A model generated the notes under the pieces. It was not told the origin of the DNA. It saw only the letters and a list, made by a program, of their open reading frames with translations, and ran no database searches. From Methylocaldum sp002005105 (lineage in GTDB: Bacteria > Pseudomonadota > Gammaproteobacteria > Methylococcales > Methylococcaceae), in the NCBI RefSeq assembly GCF_051027545.1, contig NZ_CP194902.1, positions 1,922,001 to 1,986,000 of the forward strand: DNA of 64,000 bases, read 5' to 3'. This document shows, in pieces, positions 37,889 to 47,704 of this stretch. Position 1 is the stretch's first letter, and every line of letters starts with the position of its first letter. The position numbers and the translations under genes were made by a program.

Positions 37889-38053
37889 CTATTCAAGGAT
37901 ATTCACCTGGCCAGTCGTCGGTCCGCGACGGCCCCGGATCCGGGTCAGCACCCACTCGTCCCACGGGTCCTTCTGGAGGTGGACTTCGTAGTACCGGGCC
38001 TCCTTCTCCCATCGGAGCCAGAGCGAGTCTTCGGCAGTGATGTCGTTACTCAT
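37889..38053 (-). CDS. Small WGR-domain-like protein (54 residues)
   Basis: ATG 38053 begins MSNDITAEDSLWLRWEKEAR, followed by YYEVHLQKDPWDEWVLTRIR and GRRGPTTGQV. The pattern of YYEV.L..D.WG.W.L.R.WGR.G resembles the WGR nucleic-acid-binding domain, with WD in place of WG and RGRRG in place of WGRRG. At 54 residues it is shorter than most WGR proteins, so it may be a truncated copy. No RBS is obvious. It lies at the edge of the defence island. Confidence 0.5.
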   Translation of the reverse strand: MSNDITAEDSLWLRWEKEARYYEVHLQKDPWDEWVLTRIRGRRGPTTGQVNILE

Positions 38054-38504
38054 GGCGGCCCATTGCGGACTTAGGAAAGGATATACAGGCTGATGAATTC
38101 ACCTGCAAGATCGATTCCTGATCAAACTCTTCCCGATAGCGCTTCGCACGATCATTTCCGCTTATTTATTCAGCAGAACTTTCCGTAATTGATGCCAAAA
38201 GTGAAAAGTCTTTGCCGCCAATTCCGGCCGAATCAGGGCTGACTAGGCAGCAATCCGGCCATCTAACGCGTCGTAAACTGGAAAGTTTGATGCCCCGGAA
38301 GAATCGAGGATTCCGGCTTACAACCCCAGCAGAGATCCTTGGAAGCCACACATTAGCGACAGATTAAGTGTCGTCATATCGCAGCGTCGTTCCCACTGGG
38401 CCGACTTACAGTCATCTTCGAAGGTTTGGGCGATTCCTGGCAGCTACCTCTCTGCTGACAGTAAACCTGAAATCCACGTCGTCTTATTAAGTCGGGAGTG
38501 GTGG
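38054..38504. other. Gene-free stretch before the first addiction module
   Basis: About 450 bases with no supported gene or RNA in either strand. It is more AT-rich than its surroundings, consistent with a junction of acquired DNA. Confidence 0.4.
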
Positions 38505-38528
38505 TATAATGGTGGCATATCACCACCA
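38500..38528 (+). promoter_or_regulatory. Promoter and likely autoregulatory operator of the antitoxin/PIN operon
   Basis: A TATAAT at 38505-38510 is embedded between tandem GGTGG boxes (TGGTGG at 38500, GGTGG at 38511) and their complement CACCACCA at 38521-38528. The palindrome reaches the AGGAGG ribosome-binding site, as expected if the antitoxin-toxin complex represses its own operon. Confidence 0.6.
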
Positions 38529-38538
38529 GGAGGCAGCC

Positions 38539-38778
38539 ATGCCTGGCATCACTCTCAAGAACATCCCCGACACGTTATATCAGCGGTTAGTGGATATCGC
38601 TCGACAGCATCATCGAAGTCTTACGAAAGAAATTCTTTTCGCTCTCGAACGGCATGTTCAACAGCCGTCCCACGACAAAACCGAACTGCTGCAGCGCATT
38701 CGGGCGGTACGTGACCGTTACCCCCCGAATATTAGTGAAACCGATGTGGATAGCTGGAAGGAGGCCGGCCGGCCATGA
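38539..38778 (+). CDS. Ribbon-helix-helix antitoxin (FitA/CopG type)
   Basis: The start is ATG 38539 (MPGITLKNIPDTLYQRLVDI), 7 bases after AGGAGG. It has 79 residues. The N-terminal ITLKNIPDTLYQRL is the RHH strand, followed by two helices (HHRSLTKEILFALERHV), and the C-terminal tail would wrap the toxin. The stop overlaps the toxin start (ATGA). Confidence 0.85.
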   Translation: MPGITLKNIPDTLYQRLVDIARQHHRSLTKEILFALERHVQQPSHDKTELLQRIRAVRDRYPPNISETDVDSWKEAGRP

Positions 38779-39188
38779 TTTTGGTCGATACCAATCTGCT
38801 TGCTTACTTGCTGTTGCCAACCCCTCATACGGCTAAGGCCGAGGCAGTTCTGATCAAGGATCCCGATTGGTTCGCACCCCAACTTATCCATTCCGAATTC
38901 CGCAATGTTCTCCTCGGCGCAGTTCGTCGCGATAATATCGCCCGGAGTGATGCCGATAGTTTTTTGGCTCGAGCGCAAGAAGTCATTACGGTACCCGAAG
39001 CAGCCATCGACGGACCTGCAGTGTTCGATCTTGCAATAGAAAGTGGCTGCAGCGCATACGATTGCGAGTTTGTGTGGCTCGCCCGCTATCTGCGAATCTC
39101 GTTGGTAACGGCAGACAAGAAAGTGCTGCATGCGTTTCCGGGACGGGCGGTAGCAATCGAACAATTCCTGGGTACAACGACCCCGTGA
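38775..39188 (+). CDS. PIN-domain ribonuclease toxin (VapC family)
   Basis: A 137-residue PIN protein. Acidic metal ligands are visible: Asp5 (LVDTNLL), Glu near residue 41 (IHSEFRN), Asp near 96 (AYDCEFVWLA) and Asp near 113 (VTADKKVL). VapC toxins cut tRNA or rRNA when the antitoxin is lost. It is translationally coupled to the RHH antitoxin. Confidence 0.88.
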   Translation: MILVDTNLLAYLLLPTPHTAKAEAVLIKDPDWFAPQLIHSEFRNVLLGAVRRDNIARSDADSFLARAQEVITVPEAAIDGPAVFDLAIESGCSAYDCEFVWLARYLRISLVTADKKVLHAFPGRAVAIEQFLGTTTP

Positions 39189-39308
39189 AGTATTGAAATG
39201 GACAACGGTGGATGCCACCCCAACAGAAGTGTTCGGTGCATTAGGTCGAACGCAGAAACCAGCGGTGAGGACACCCGGACAACGTCTCCAGTGTGATGAA
39301 AAATCAGA

Positions 39309-42300
39309 ATGTTAAACGTATTTAACTTTCGCGATACCTTGATCGAAGGGTATCGCACCTTCTCTCGCAGTTTTGTTCGAATCGAAGTCACCGATATCCG
39401 CGATGAAGTCGAGCGGCAATATGCAGAAGGCCGTTATTGGCCGGAGCCACTCATCCAGATCAACCCGAACTATCAGCGCAAAGGGACTGTCCAGCAACTC
39501 GCTGCAGAAGGACTTCTCCATAAGGTCTGTGCAGAGATATTTCAAATCGGGAAGACTGAAGGACAAGTCCTGCCGTTACAGCTTTACGCCCACCAGATGC
39601 AAGCAATTGCCAAGGGCCAAAATCGGCAAAGCTATGTCGTCACAACCGGCACCGGTTCGGGCAAGTCGCTTTCGTTTTTCATCCCGGTGATTGATCGGAT
39701 ACTTAAGGCTAAGGAGCAGGACAAGACACCGCGCACCCGTGCCATCGTCATCTATCCGATGAACGCGCTGGCAAATAGTCAGCTCGAAGAACTCGATAAG
39801 TTTTTGCATGATTACCCGGATGGACAGCGGCCGTTCTCGGTAGCCCGTTACACTGGACAGGAGACACAGACCGAACGCACCGCCATTGCCGATAACCCGC
39901 CGGACATTCTTCTGACCAATTTCATGATGCTGGAGCTCATCCTGACGCGTTTCGACGAGGATGACCGACGCGTGGTCGAACATTGTCATGGCCTGGAGTT
40001 CCTGATCCTCGATGAGTTGCATACATACCGCGGTCGGCAGGGGGCGGATGTCGCATTGTTGGTTCGTCGCCTGCGAGAGCGTTTGCAAGCCGATGCCTTG
40101 GTCTGTATCGGCACCTCGGCAACCATGTCGAACGCAGGTAGTCACGCCGACCGCAACAAAACCGTAGCAGAGGTGGCCAGCAAGCTCTTCGGTGTCAGCA
40201 TTACCGAGCAGGATATCATCGGAGAGACATTAGAGCGGGTAACGGACCCTCTCAAGGACGTGTCTTCCATACAGGCGCAACTCTATTCGGCAGTGACTCG
40301 GCAGGTTTTTGAGTGGGGTGATTTTGACGCGTTTCGATCCGATCCCCTGGCAATTTGGGTAGAACTCAATCTGGGCATTGAACTCCCGGACGATGAGCCA
40401 CCGCGCCGCGCCAAGCCCATGACGCTGCAAGCAGCCAGCCAGAAACTGGCCCAGGACTGCGGAAGCACCGTTGAAGAAGCGCGTAATGGTTTACAGCGTT
40501 TTCTGATTGCCGCACACGAGGTCCAGACCCCGCAAGGCCGGCCACCTTTTGCCTTCAAGCTCCATCAGTTCATCAGCGGCCCCGGTAAAGTGCTCGCCAC
40601 GCTCGAAGCGCAAGGCAAGCGCCACATTACGCTGGATGCCCAACGCTTTGCGCCGGGCCGCCAAGACGAAGGCGTTCAGCTGTACCCTGTGCATTTCTGC
40701 CGTGACTGCGGTCAGGAATACCACCCTGTCTGGAGGTCAAGGCAAGACCCTGCCCGCTATCGGCCGCGAGAGATCGACGACATCGCCTCGGAGGACCGGG
40801 ACGACATGGCGTATGGATTCCTATGTCCCGTTCGGGCAAGCCAACAGTACCGGGGGCAATTGGAGGACTTGCCGGAAACCTGGCTGGATCTCAGTCGAGC
40901 CGAACCCAAAGTCAAACAGAATTACAAGAAAGCCGTGCCATATCGGGTAACGGTCGATACGCAAGGCAGCGAAGGCGGCGGCGAACAGTACTGGTACATC
41001 CCCGGCAAATTCCGCTTCTGCCTGAGCTGCGGTCAAGTTCACGAAGCCCACGGCAAAGACATCAACCGCCTATCCAGCCTCTCGGGTGAAGGCCGCTCGT
41101 CTGCAACCACCATCCTCACACTCAGCGCACTACGTCAGCTCTTTACCGAGACCGAGTCCGCACTCCCGGGACAACCCGATCCACGCAAGTTGCTCGGCTT
41201 TACCGACAACCGCCAGGATGCTGCCCTGCAAGCCGGGCACTTCAATGACTTCGTTTTCCTGCTGACTTTGCGCTCCGGACTGATCGGCGCTTTACAGGTC
41301 AGCAACGGCGAGTTGAATGAGGAGCAACTGGCGGATGCGGTCTTCAAGGCGCTGGGCTTTGACCAACTCGATGAAGCGACCCTCGTCGAGTACCTGCGCA
41401 CGCCAAAGCTCATGGGTCTAGCGCGGCAGGAAGCACAACGGACGCTGCGCTTCATCATCGGCTATCGGCTGCTGCGCGATCTCCGCCGCGGTTGGCGATT
41501 CAACAACCCGAATCTCGATCAACTCGGCCTGCTCGCCATTCGCTACCGTAGCCTGGACGAGTTTTGCGCCGACGATTCGGCATTCACCAAGAGCGCCACG
41601 CTCGCCAAGCTGAGTGCTGGCCATCGTGCGGCTTTGTGTCAACTCATCTTCGATGCCATGCGCGGCAGTCTCTGTCTGGAAAGCCGCTATCTGGATGCCG
41701 TCGAGCAGGATAAGGCCCGCACCAGCGCCTATTCCTACCTGAACGACCGTTGGGCTTTTGCGCCGGACGAACAACTGGAAACCGCGAAGTATCTGATTCT
41801 CGGTAAACGCCCGGAGTACAGGGGTAAGCCACGGACCGACCTCGTTACCGGAGGGCCACGCTCGCGCCTGTTGCGCCGAATAAAATCGGCCGGCTTTTGG
41901 AAACAAACCGCCTTCGCCGGCCAGATTCCGCTATGGAAAGATCCGGAGTGGACTGAACTGGTTGAAGCCTTGCTTCAGGCTGCCAACCTATATGGCTATG
42001 TGCAAAAACACCCGATCGAGCAACAATTGGTCGGTTGGCGTCTGAATGCGGCGGCGCTGGACTGGCGCCTGACCGCCGATGAGATGCCGGTCGAAGACAG
42101 CCGCGTCAATTTATTCTTTCGCGAACTCTACCTGAATGTCGCTGATTTGCTGCGCCGGCCCGGCCACCCTCTGTTTGATTTCGAAGCGCAGGAGCACACC
42201 GCGCAGGTCGATGCGTCCCGCCGCCAATGGCTGGAGCAGCGTTTCCGCTACACCGAAAAGGATCGCCAGGACTGGGCCAGTAATCCGGCGCACGAAGCCC

Positions 42301-44609
42301 CGCTGGAACGGCTTCCCGTCATGTTCTGCTCGCCCACCATGGAACTGGGCGTCGACATTTCCGCGCTCAACACGGTCTATCTTCGCAATGTGCCGCCCAC
42401 ACCGGCCAATTATGCACAACGCAGCGGCCGGGCCGGGCGTTCCGGCCAGCAAGCCCTGGTCATTACCTACTGTGCCTCGTTGAGTCCGCACGATCAATGG
42501 TTCTTCCACCATGCCGACGAGATGGTGCATGGTGTAGTACGGGCGCCTACACTGGATTTGGTCAACCGCGATCTGGTTGAAAGTCATCTTCACGCGGTCT
42601 GGCTGGCATGCGCGCAAGTCGAACTGGATTCCAGCATCGCGCCCATGCTCGACCTCGATCAGCCGGACAAGCCGCTGATCAAGCATTACTACGACTGCCT
42701 CAATGACCCAGCGGTGCAGGAGCGGGCGCAAGAAGCTGCGGCCCGCGTTATCGATCAGCTTCGAAATGAACTCGATGGCAGCGACTGGTTCTCGCCGGCC
42801 TATGTTCGGCAGGTGATCGAACAAGCACCGCAACGTTTCTCCAAAGCCCTGGAACGTTGGCGTGTGTTATTCGATGCCACCCGCACGCAAATGAGCATGG
42901 CCGATCAGATCGTCAAGAGTCACACGGCTTCTCACAGCGAGAGGCAAAACGCCCAACGTCGTTATAGTGACGCAGCACGTCAATACGCCGTGTTGCTCAA
43001 GAGCGGTAATACCCAGAATTCTGATTTTTACACCTATCGCTACCTGGCCAGCCAAGGATTCCTGCCTGGGTACAATTTCCCCCGCCTGCCGCTGATGGCC
43101 TGGATTCCCGCCACTGGCAGCAAGGGTGGTACGGGCCAGGATGACGAAGGCAGCATGGTCAGTCGCCCGCGTTTTTTGGCGCTTTCCGAGTTTGGCCCGC
43201 GCAGCCTCATCTACCACCAGGGTCGGACGTACCGCGTGGTACGAGCCAAGCTCAACGTGGGGTCGGCCGACCACATCTCCGGCAACAGCCAGTTGGCCAC
43301 CATCTCATCATTGATTTGCAGCCAATGTGGCTACGGCCATCTGGGCGAACCTGGCGGCGCTCACCCCGTGGTCAACACCTGTGAAAACTGTGATGCTCTG
43401 CTGACCGAGCACGACTGGGTACGCGAGCTTTACCGCATCGAGACCGTCGAAACCGTGCCCGTCGAACGTATTTCCATCAACGACGAAGAGCGGCAGCGCC
43501 AAGGCTTCGAGCTCCAGACCACCTATCGTTTCCTACCGGGGCCGGATGGGGTCGTCCAAAAGCGCAAGGCAATCGTCACAAGCGGTGACGAGATATTAGC
43601 CGAGCTGACTTATGCGCCGGCTGCACGCCTGTGGCGGATCAATCGCGGCTGGCGCCGCCGCAAGGACAAGGAACAACTCGGTTTTTACATCAATCCGATC
43701 ACCGGCACTTGGAGCAAGCAGGATGCTCCCGACGACAGTGACGAGGGCGGTAACGATGAAGCCCTGCTCGACAAAGTGCCTAATCAGCGCATCGTTCCAT
43801 TCGTCGAGGATCACCGTAACCTGCTGATCCTGGCGCCGCTGCATCCATTACCAATTGAGACCATGGCCACCTTGCAGGCGGCGCTCAAGCGCGGCATCGA
43901 GATGACGTTTCAGATCGAGGAATCAGAACTGGTGGCGGAACCGTTGCCCAAGGCCGACCAGCGTCAGGCACTTTTGTTCTATGAAGCGGCGGAGGGTGGC
44001 GCAGGTGTTCTCACCCGGCTGGCCAGCGAGCCCGCCAGCCTGGCGCAAGTCGCTAGCAATGCCTTGCAGCTCATGCACCACAGAGCGCCGCAAGGGCTGT
44101 GGCAGCTGGACGAGTTATCGAGCTTGGAGCAGACCGACACCCTGGGCAACCGCATCTGCGAGGCCGGGTGCTATCAGTGTCTGCTCTCTTATTTCAACCA
44201 GCCGGACCACGAGCACATCAACCGCCGCGATACCGATGCGCTCAAGCTGTTGGTGGCGCTTGCCAATGCCGAGGTGCAACCGCCCAAGCCGGCGCAAAGC
44301 GCCGAACCGGCCGTCACGGCCCGAATTGGAGACAATGGCCGACTCGACCAGTGGCTGCAGGCACTTGCGGATGGCGGCTTGAACCCGCCGGACGCGACCC
44401 AGGTTACCGTCAATCAGGGCGCCGCCACTGCCGCCGGCCAGTACAAAGCTACCCGAGCACTGGTTTTTCTTGAACCAATATCGCCCGAGCTACAGAGCCT
44501 GCTGACCGATAAAGGCTGGCAAGTGCTCGACTTTTCCGATCCGGGCCAATGGCCCGCTCAATTTTCCACCCATGCCGACGTGTTCGGCCCGCACGAAAAA
44601 CAACAATGA
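39309..44609 (+). CDS. DUF1998-containing DEAD/DEAH helicase of a DISARM-like defence system
   Basis: A 1766-residue protein. Walker A TGTGSGKS lies near residue 112, the DExH box as DELHTYRG near 235, motif III TSATMS near 280, and motif VI QRSGRAGRSGQQ near 1036. A Zn-binding pair CSQCGYGHLG...CENC lies near 1336, and the C-terminal DUF1998 region has CEAGCYQCLLSY near 1617. DISARM normally splits these functions between DrmA (helicase) and DrmB (DUF1998); here they are in one chain, which also resembles the DruE helicase of Druantia and the MrfA repair helicase. The stop overlaps the next start (ATGA). The coupling to an SNF2 helicase and an adenine methyltransferase favours a DISARM-like system. 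Confidence 0.8.
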   Translation: MLNVFNFRDTLIEGYRTFSRSFVRIEVTDIRDEVERQYAEGRYWPEPLIQINPNYQRKGTVQQLAAEGLLHKVCAEIFQIGKTEGQVLPLQLYAHQMQAIAKGQNRQSYVVTTGTGSGKSLSFFIPVIDRILKAKEQDKTPRTRAIVIYPMNALANSQLEELDKFLHDYPDGQRPFSVARYTGQETQTERTAIADNPPDILLTNFMMLELILTRFDEDDRRVVEHCHGLEFLILDELHTYRGRQGADVALLVRRLRERLQADALVCIGTSATMSNAGSHADRNKTVAEVASKLFGVSITEQDIIGETLERVTDPLKDVSSIQAQLYSAVTRQVFEWGDFDAFRSDPLAIWVELNLGIELPDDEPPRRAKPMTLQAASQKLAQDCGSTVEEARNGLQRFLIAAHEVQTPQGRPPFAFKLHQFISGPGKVLATLEAQGKRHITLDAQRFAPGRQDEGVQLYPVHFCRDCGQEYHPVWRSRQDPARYRPREIDDIASEDRDDMAYGFLCPVRASQQYRGQLEDLPETWLDLSRAEPKVKQNYKKAVPYRVTVDTQGSEGGGEQYWYIPGKFRFCLSCGQVHEAHGKDINRLSSLSGEGRSSATTILTLSALRQLFTETESALPGQPDPRKLLGFTDNRQDAALQAGHFNDFVFLLTLRSGLIGALQVSNGELNEEQLADAVFKALGFDQLDEATLVEYLRTPKLMGLARQEAQRTLRFIIGYRLLRDLRRGWRFNNPNLDQLGLLAIRYRSLDEFCADDSAFTKSATLAKLSAGHRAALCQLIFDAMRGSLCLESRYLDAVEQDKARTSAYSYLNDRWAFAPDEQLETAKYLILGKRPEYRGKPRTDLVTGGPRSRLLRRIKSAGFWKQTAFAGQIPLWKDPEWTELVEALLQAANLYGYVQKHPIEQQLVGWRLNAAALDWRLTADEMPVEDSRVNLFFRELYLNVADLLRRPGHPLFDFEAQEHTAQVDASRRQWLEQRFRYTEKDRQDWASNPAHEAPLERLPVMFCSPTMELGVDISALNTVYLRNVPPTPANYAQRSGRAGRSGQQALVITYCASLSPHDQWFFHHADEMVHGVVRAPTLDLVNRDLVESHLHAVWLACAQVELDSSIAPMLDLDQPDKPLIKHYYDCLNDPAVQERAQEAAARVIDQLRNELDGSDWFSPAYVRQVIEQAPQRFSKALERWRVLFDATRTQMSMADQIVKSHTASHSERQNAQRRYSDAARQYAVLLKSGNTQNSDFYTYRYLASQGFLPGYNFPRLPLMAWIPATGSKGGTGQDDEGSMVSRPRFLALSEFGPRSLIYHQGRTYRVVRAKLNVGSADHISGNSQLATISSLICSQCGYGHLGEPGGAHPVVNTCENCDALLTEHDWVRELYRIETVETVPVERISINDEERQRQGFELQTTYRFLPGPDGVVQKRKAIVTSGDEILAELTYAPAARLWRINRGWRRRKDKEQLGFYINPITGTWSKQDAPDDSDEGGNDEALLDKVPNQRIVPFVEDHRNLLILAPLHPLPIETMATLQAALKRGIEMTFQIEESELVAEPLPKADQRQALLFYEAAEGGAGVLTRLASEPASLAQVASNALQLMHHRAPQGLWQLDELSSLEQTDTLGNRICEAGCYQCLLSYFNQPDHEHINRRDTDALKLLVALANAEVQPPKPAQSAEPAVTARIGDNGRLDQWLQALADGGLNPPDATQVTVNQGAATAAGQYKATRALVFLEPISPELQSLLTDKGWQVLDFSDPGQWPAQFSTHADVFGPHEKQQ

Positions 44610-47392
44610 CCACTCTCGAACACGACTTCATGCCCGGTAATCTCGTTCGCGCCCGGGGCCGCGAATGGGTGGTGCAAAGCGAATCGCGTCGCGACTGGCT
44701 GCGCCTGCGTCCCTTGGGCGGTGCCGACGACGACATCGTTGCCCTGATTCCCGAACTGGAATTGCAACCGGTCGAGCCCGCCACATTTCCCTGGCCGGAG
44801 CCCGATCAAGCCGGCAATCACGCCGCCGCCTTGCTGCTCCGCGATGCCCTGCGCCTCAAACTGCGCGCCGGCGGCGGGCCGTTCCGCTCATTCGGCAATA
44901 TCGCCGTCGAGCCGCGCGGCTACCAATTGGTGCCGTTGTTGATGGCCTTGCGCCTGACAACTGTGCGTCTGTTGATTGCCGACGACGTGGGCATCGGCAA
45001 AACCATAGAAGCCGGCCTGATCGCCCGCGAATTGATCGATCGTGGCGAAATCGCCCGTCTGGCCGTGCTCTGCCCGCCGCATCTGGTCGAGCAATGGCAA
45101 AGCGAGCTGGAAACCCGCTTCAATCTGCATGCGGTAGCGTTGACGGCCAGTTCGGCTTCGCGCATCGAGCGCAACCTGCCTCATGGCATCAGCCTCTTCG
45201 ATCATTACCCCGTGGTAGTGGTCAGTCTGGACTACATCAAGAGCGAGCGTCACCGGGAACATTTCCTCGCCATTGCGCCGGAATGCATCATCGTCGACGA
45301 GGCCCACACCTGCGCCGCCAGTGGGCAGGGCAAACAATTGCGGTTTGAATTACTGCAACGGCTGGCGCAAGATCCGCACCGCCACCTGCTGCTACTGACG
45401 GCCACCCCGCACTCCGGCGACGAAAGCGCGTTCTACAACCTGTTATCGCTGCTCGATGCGCGCTTTGCCGCGCTGCAAGGCCGCCTATCCTCCGGCGATC
45501 CACTGCGCCAGGAACTGGCCCGTCATTTCGTGCAGCGTCGCCGCAAGGACATCGCCGAATGGCAAGCGGAAACCGGCGACGGCCGAGGCTTCCCACGCCG
45601 CATGAAAACCGAGGTCACCTACCCGCTCAGCGGTGACTGGGGGGCATTCTTCGATAATGTACAGAGCTACTGCCGCGAGCTGGCCGAAAGCATCGAGCAG
45701 TCCGGCGGCGGCAGCGCCCGCCTGATCTGGTATGCCACGCTCGCCCTGTTGCGCTGTGTCGCTTCCTCGCCGGCGGCTGCGGTCAAAGCCCTGACCACCC
45801 GCCTGGAAGGCGGTGTGGAAACCGACGAACTGCTCACCGATGAGCGCCTGCACGATGGCCAAGCGGACGATCTCGGTAGCAGCGACCTCGAACCCCCGGC
45901 CCAATTGCAGGACGCCAGCCGCCTGCAAGCCCTGATTGCCGAGGCGCAGCGCCTCTCCGGCAAAGCGGGCGATCCCAAGCTCGCCGCGCTGATCCGGCAT
46001 CTCGAAGCCCTGCTGGAAGACGGCTACCAGCCGGTGGTGTTCTGCCGCTACGTCGCTACCGCCCACTATGTGGCCGAGCACTTGCGCAAAGCCTTCCCGA
46101 AAACCGGCGTGGAAGCCGTGACCGGCGAATATACCCCGGAGGAACGCCGCGAGCGGGTCGAGGCGATGGAGGAAAACGAATCGCGCATCCTGGTCGCCAC
46201 CGACTGCCTCTCCGAAGGGATCAATCTCCAACACCTGTTCACCGCCGTCATCCATTACGATCTCGCCTGGAATCCCACCCGCCATGAACAACGCGAAGGC
46301 CGTGTCGACCGTTTCGGCCAGCGCGCCGGCGAAGTACGCTGCACGCTGTTCTGGGGCCAGGACAATCCGGTGGATGGCTTCGTGCTCAACGTGATTCTGC
46401 GCAAGGGCGAGGCTATCCAGCGAGAGCTTGGCGTGTTGGTGCCGCTGCCCGAAGACGAAGTGCGCATCAACCAGGCCTTAGTCAAGGCCGCGCTGATGAA
46501 ACGTAGTGAAACTCAACGCCAGGGGCCGCAGCAGATGAGTTTCGACTTCGGCGAGCCCGAGCGGATCCTCGCGCCGCTGGAAGCCCAGTGGAAGGACGCG
46601 CTGGAAAAAGCCAAGGCCAATCGCACGGTGTTTGCCCAGCGCCGCATTCGCCCTGACGAAGTGTTGCCGGAATGGCAAAAGCAACAAGAAGCCCTCGGCA
46701 CCCAAGCGGATGTTCGGCGCTTTGTGCAGAGCGCCTGCGCCCGCTTGAATGCCCCGCTGGAGCCGGCGCCCAGGCAGCAATTCCGGCTATTGCCCCAGCA
46801 TCTGCCTGAAGCGCTGAAGCAGCGCCTGGCCGACGAAGGCATTACCAAGCCGCTGCTCATCGATTTTCACGAACTGCACCGCAGCCATCTGCTGGTCTCA
46901 ATACTGGCCGAACATTTGCTGGAAGACAGCCTGACCGGCGAACGCCCGGTCGCCGCCCGCTGTGCCGCCACCCTGACCGAGGCCGTGGACGTGGTCACCA
47001 CGGTGTACCTGCTGCGCCTGCGCCACCAACTCGGCTACGTGCGCCGCCGCGAACCCTTCCAGATGATGGCCGAGGAAACCGTGGCGCTGGCCGTGCGAGG
47101 CCGTAGCCAGCCGCAATGGCTCAGCGACGACAGCGTGGCCCGGCTGCTCGAATGCACCCCCAGCGGCAACCTGCCGGCGGAAACCCTGCGGCGCGAAATC
47201 CGTACCGCGCTGGATTTTCTCGCCGGCCACCCGCGGCAACTCCAAGCGCTGGCCGAGCAGCGCGCCAAGGCCCTGCTGGAAGATCACCAGCGCGTGCGCG
47301 AAGCCGCCCGCGATATCGGCCAATACAGCGTCCAGTCCTGCCTGCCGGTGGATGTGATGGGCGTTTATGTATTGTTACCGGACGCGCTGTGA
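44606..47392 (+). CDS. SNF2-type helicase (DrmD-like)
   Basis: The start is ATG 44606 (MTTLEHDFMPGN), overlapping the previous stop; an in-frame extension from 44549 is not supported. It has 928 residues. Walker Aappears as ADDVGIGKTIEA near residue 125, the DEAH box as VDEAHTC near 230, motif III LTATPHSGDE near 268, and motif VI HEQREGRVDRFGQR near 560. DDxGxGKTIEAGLI is typical of the SNF2/RapA-like branch that includes DISARM DrmD. It is likely a double-strand DNA translocase acting with the DUF1998 helicase. Confidence 0.82.
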   Translation: MTTLEHDFMPGNLVRARGREWVVQSESRRDWLRLRPLGGADDDIVALIPELELQPVEPATFPWPEPDQAGNHAAALLLRDALRLKLRAGGGPFRSFGNIAVEPRGYQLVPLLMALRLTTVRLLIADDVGIGKTIEAGLIARELIDRGEIARLAVLCPPHLVEQWQSELETRFNLHAVALTASSASRIERNLPHGISLFDHYPVVVVSLDYIKSERHREHFLAIAPECIIVDEAHTCAASGQGKQLRFELLQRLAQDPHRHLLLLTATPHSGDESAFYNLLSLLDARFAALQGRLSSGDPLRQELARHFVQRRRKDIAEWQAETGDGRGFPRRMKTEVTYPLSGDWGAFFDNVQSYCRELAESIEQSGGGSARLIWYATLALLRCVASSPAAAVKALTTRLEGGVETDELLTDERLHDGQADDLGSSDLEPPAQLQDASRLQALIAEAQRLSGKAGDPKLAALIRHLEALLEDGYQPVVFCRYVATAHYVAEHLRKAFPKTGVEAVTGEYTPEERRERVEAMEENESRILVATDCLSEGINLQHLFTAVIHYDLAWNPTRHEQREGRVDRFGQRAGEVRCTLFWGQDNPVDGFVLNVILRKGEAIQRELGVLVPLPEDEVRINQALVKAALMKRSETQRQGPQQMSFDFGEPERILAPLEAQWKDALEKAKANRTVFAQRRIRPDEVLPEWQKQQEALGTQADVRRFVQSACARLNAPLEPAPRQQFRLLPQHLPEALKQRLADEGITKPLLIDFHELHRSHLLVSILAEHLLEDSLTGERPVAARCAATLTEAVDVVTTVYLLRLRHQLGYVRRREPFQMMAEETVALAVRGRSQPQWLSDDSVARLLECTPSGNLPAETLRREIRTALDFLAGHPRQLQALAEQRAKALLEDHQRVREAARDIGQYSVQSCLPVDVMGVYVLLPDAL

Positions 47393-47455
47393 ATGGCGAG
47401 TGGTGGTCGAATGCGCTATAAATGTGACCATTCTAGTCATGCACGGGAGGCTATC

Positions 47456-47704
47456 ATGCATACCTGGCCGCTCAATGAAGCCAAAGCCAAAATGTCGGCG
47501 CTGCTCCGGGAAGCCCAGCACAGCCCGCAGGAAATCACCTCGCACGGCAAATCCGTTGCTGTCGTGCTCTCGCGCGAGCAATTCGACCAACTGGCCCAAC
47601 GACAAAAATCCCTCGTCGAGTTCATGCGTCAATCCCCCCTTTGGGGCGATGAAGATCTTGCTCTGGAGCGGGACCGCAGTCTCACGCGAGAGGTCTCGTT
47701 TTGA
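47456..47704 (+). CDS. Phd/YefM-type antitoxin
   Basis: The start is ATG 47456 (MHTWPLNEAKAKMSALLREA), 7 bases after GGGAGG. It has 82 residues. WPLNEAKAKMSALL is the usual Phd N-terminal DNA-binding block, and ITSHGKSVAVVLSREQFDQL the usual strand-helix. A likely promoter with TATAAA lies 38 bases upstream. The stop overlaps the TTG start of the toxin. Confidence 0.87.
   Translation: MHTWPLNEAKAKMSALLREAQHSPQEITSHGKSVAVVLSREQFDQLAQRQKSLVEFMRQSPLWGDEDLALERDRSLTREVSF

Noticed and set aside
39309..44609. Druantia DruE as the definite identity of the large helicase
   Set aside because: DUF1998 helicases are shared by DISARM, Druantia and repair proteins; the neighbouring SNF2 helicase and adenine methyltransferase fit DISARM better, and no other dru gene is visible.
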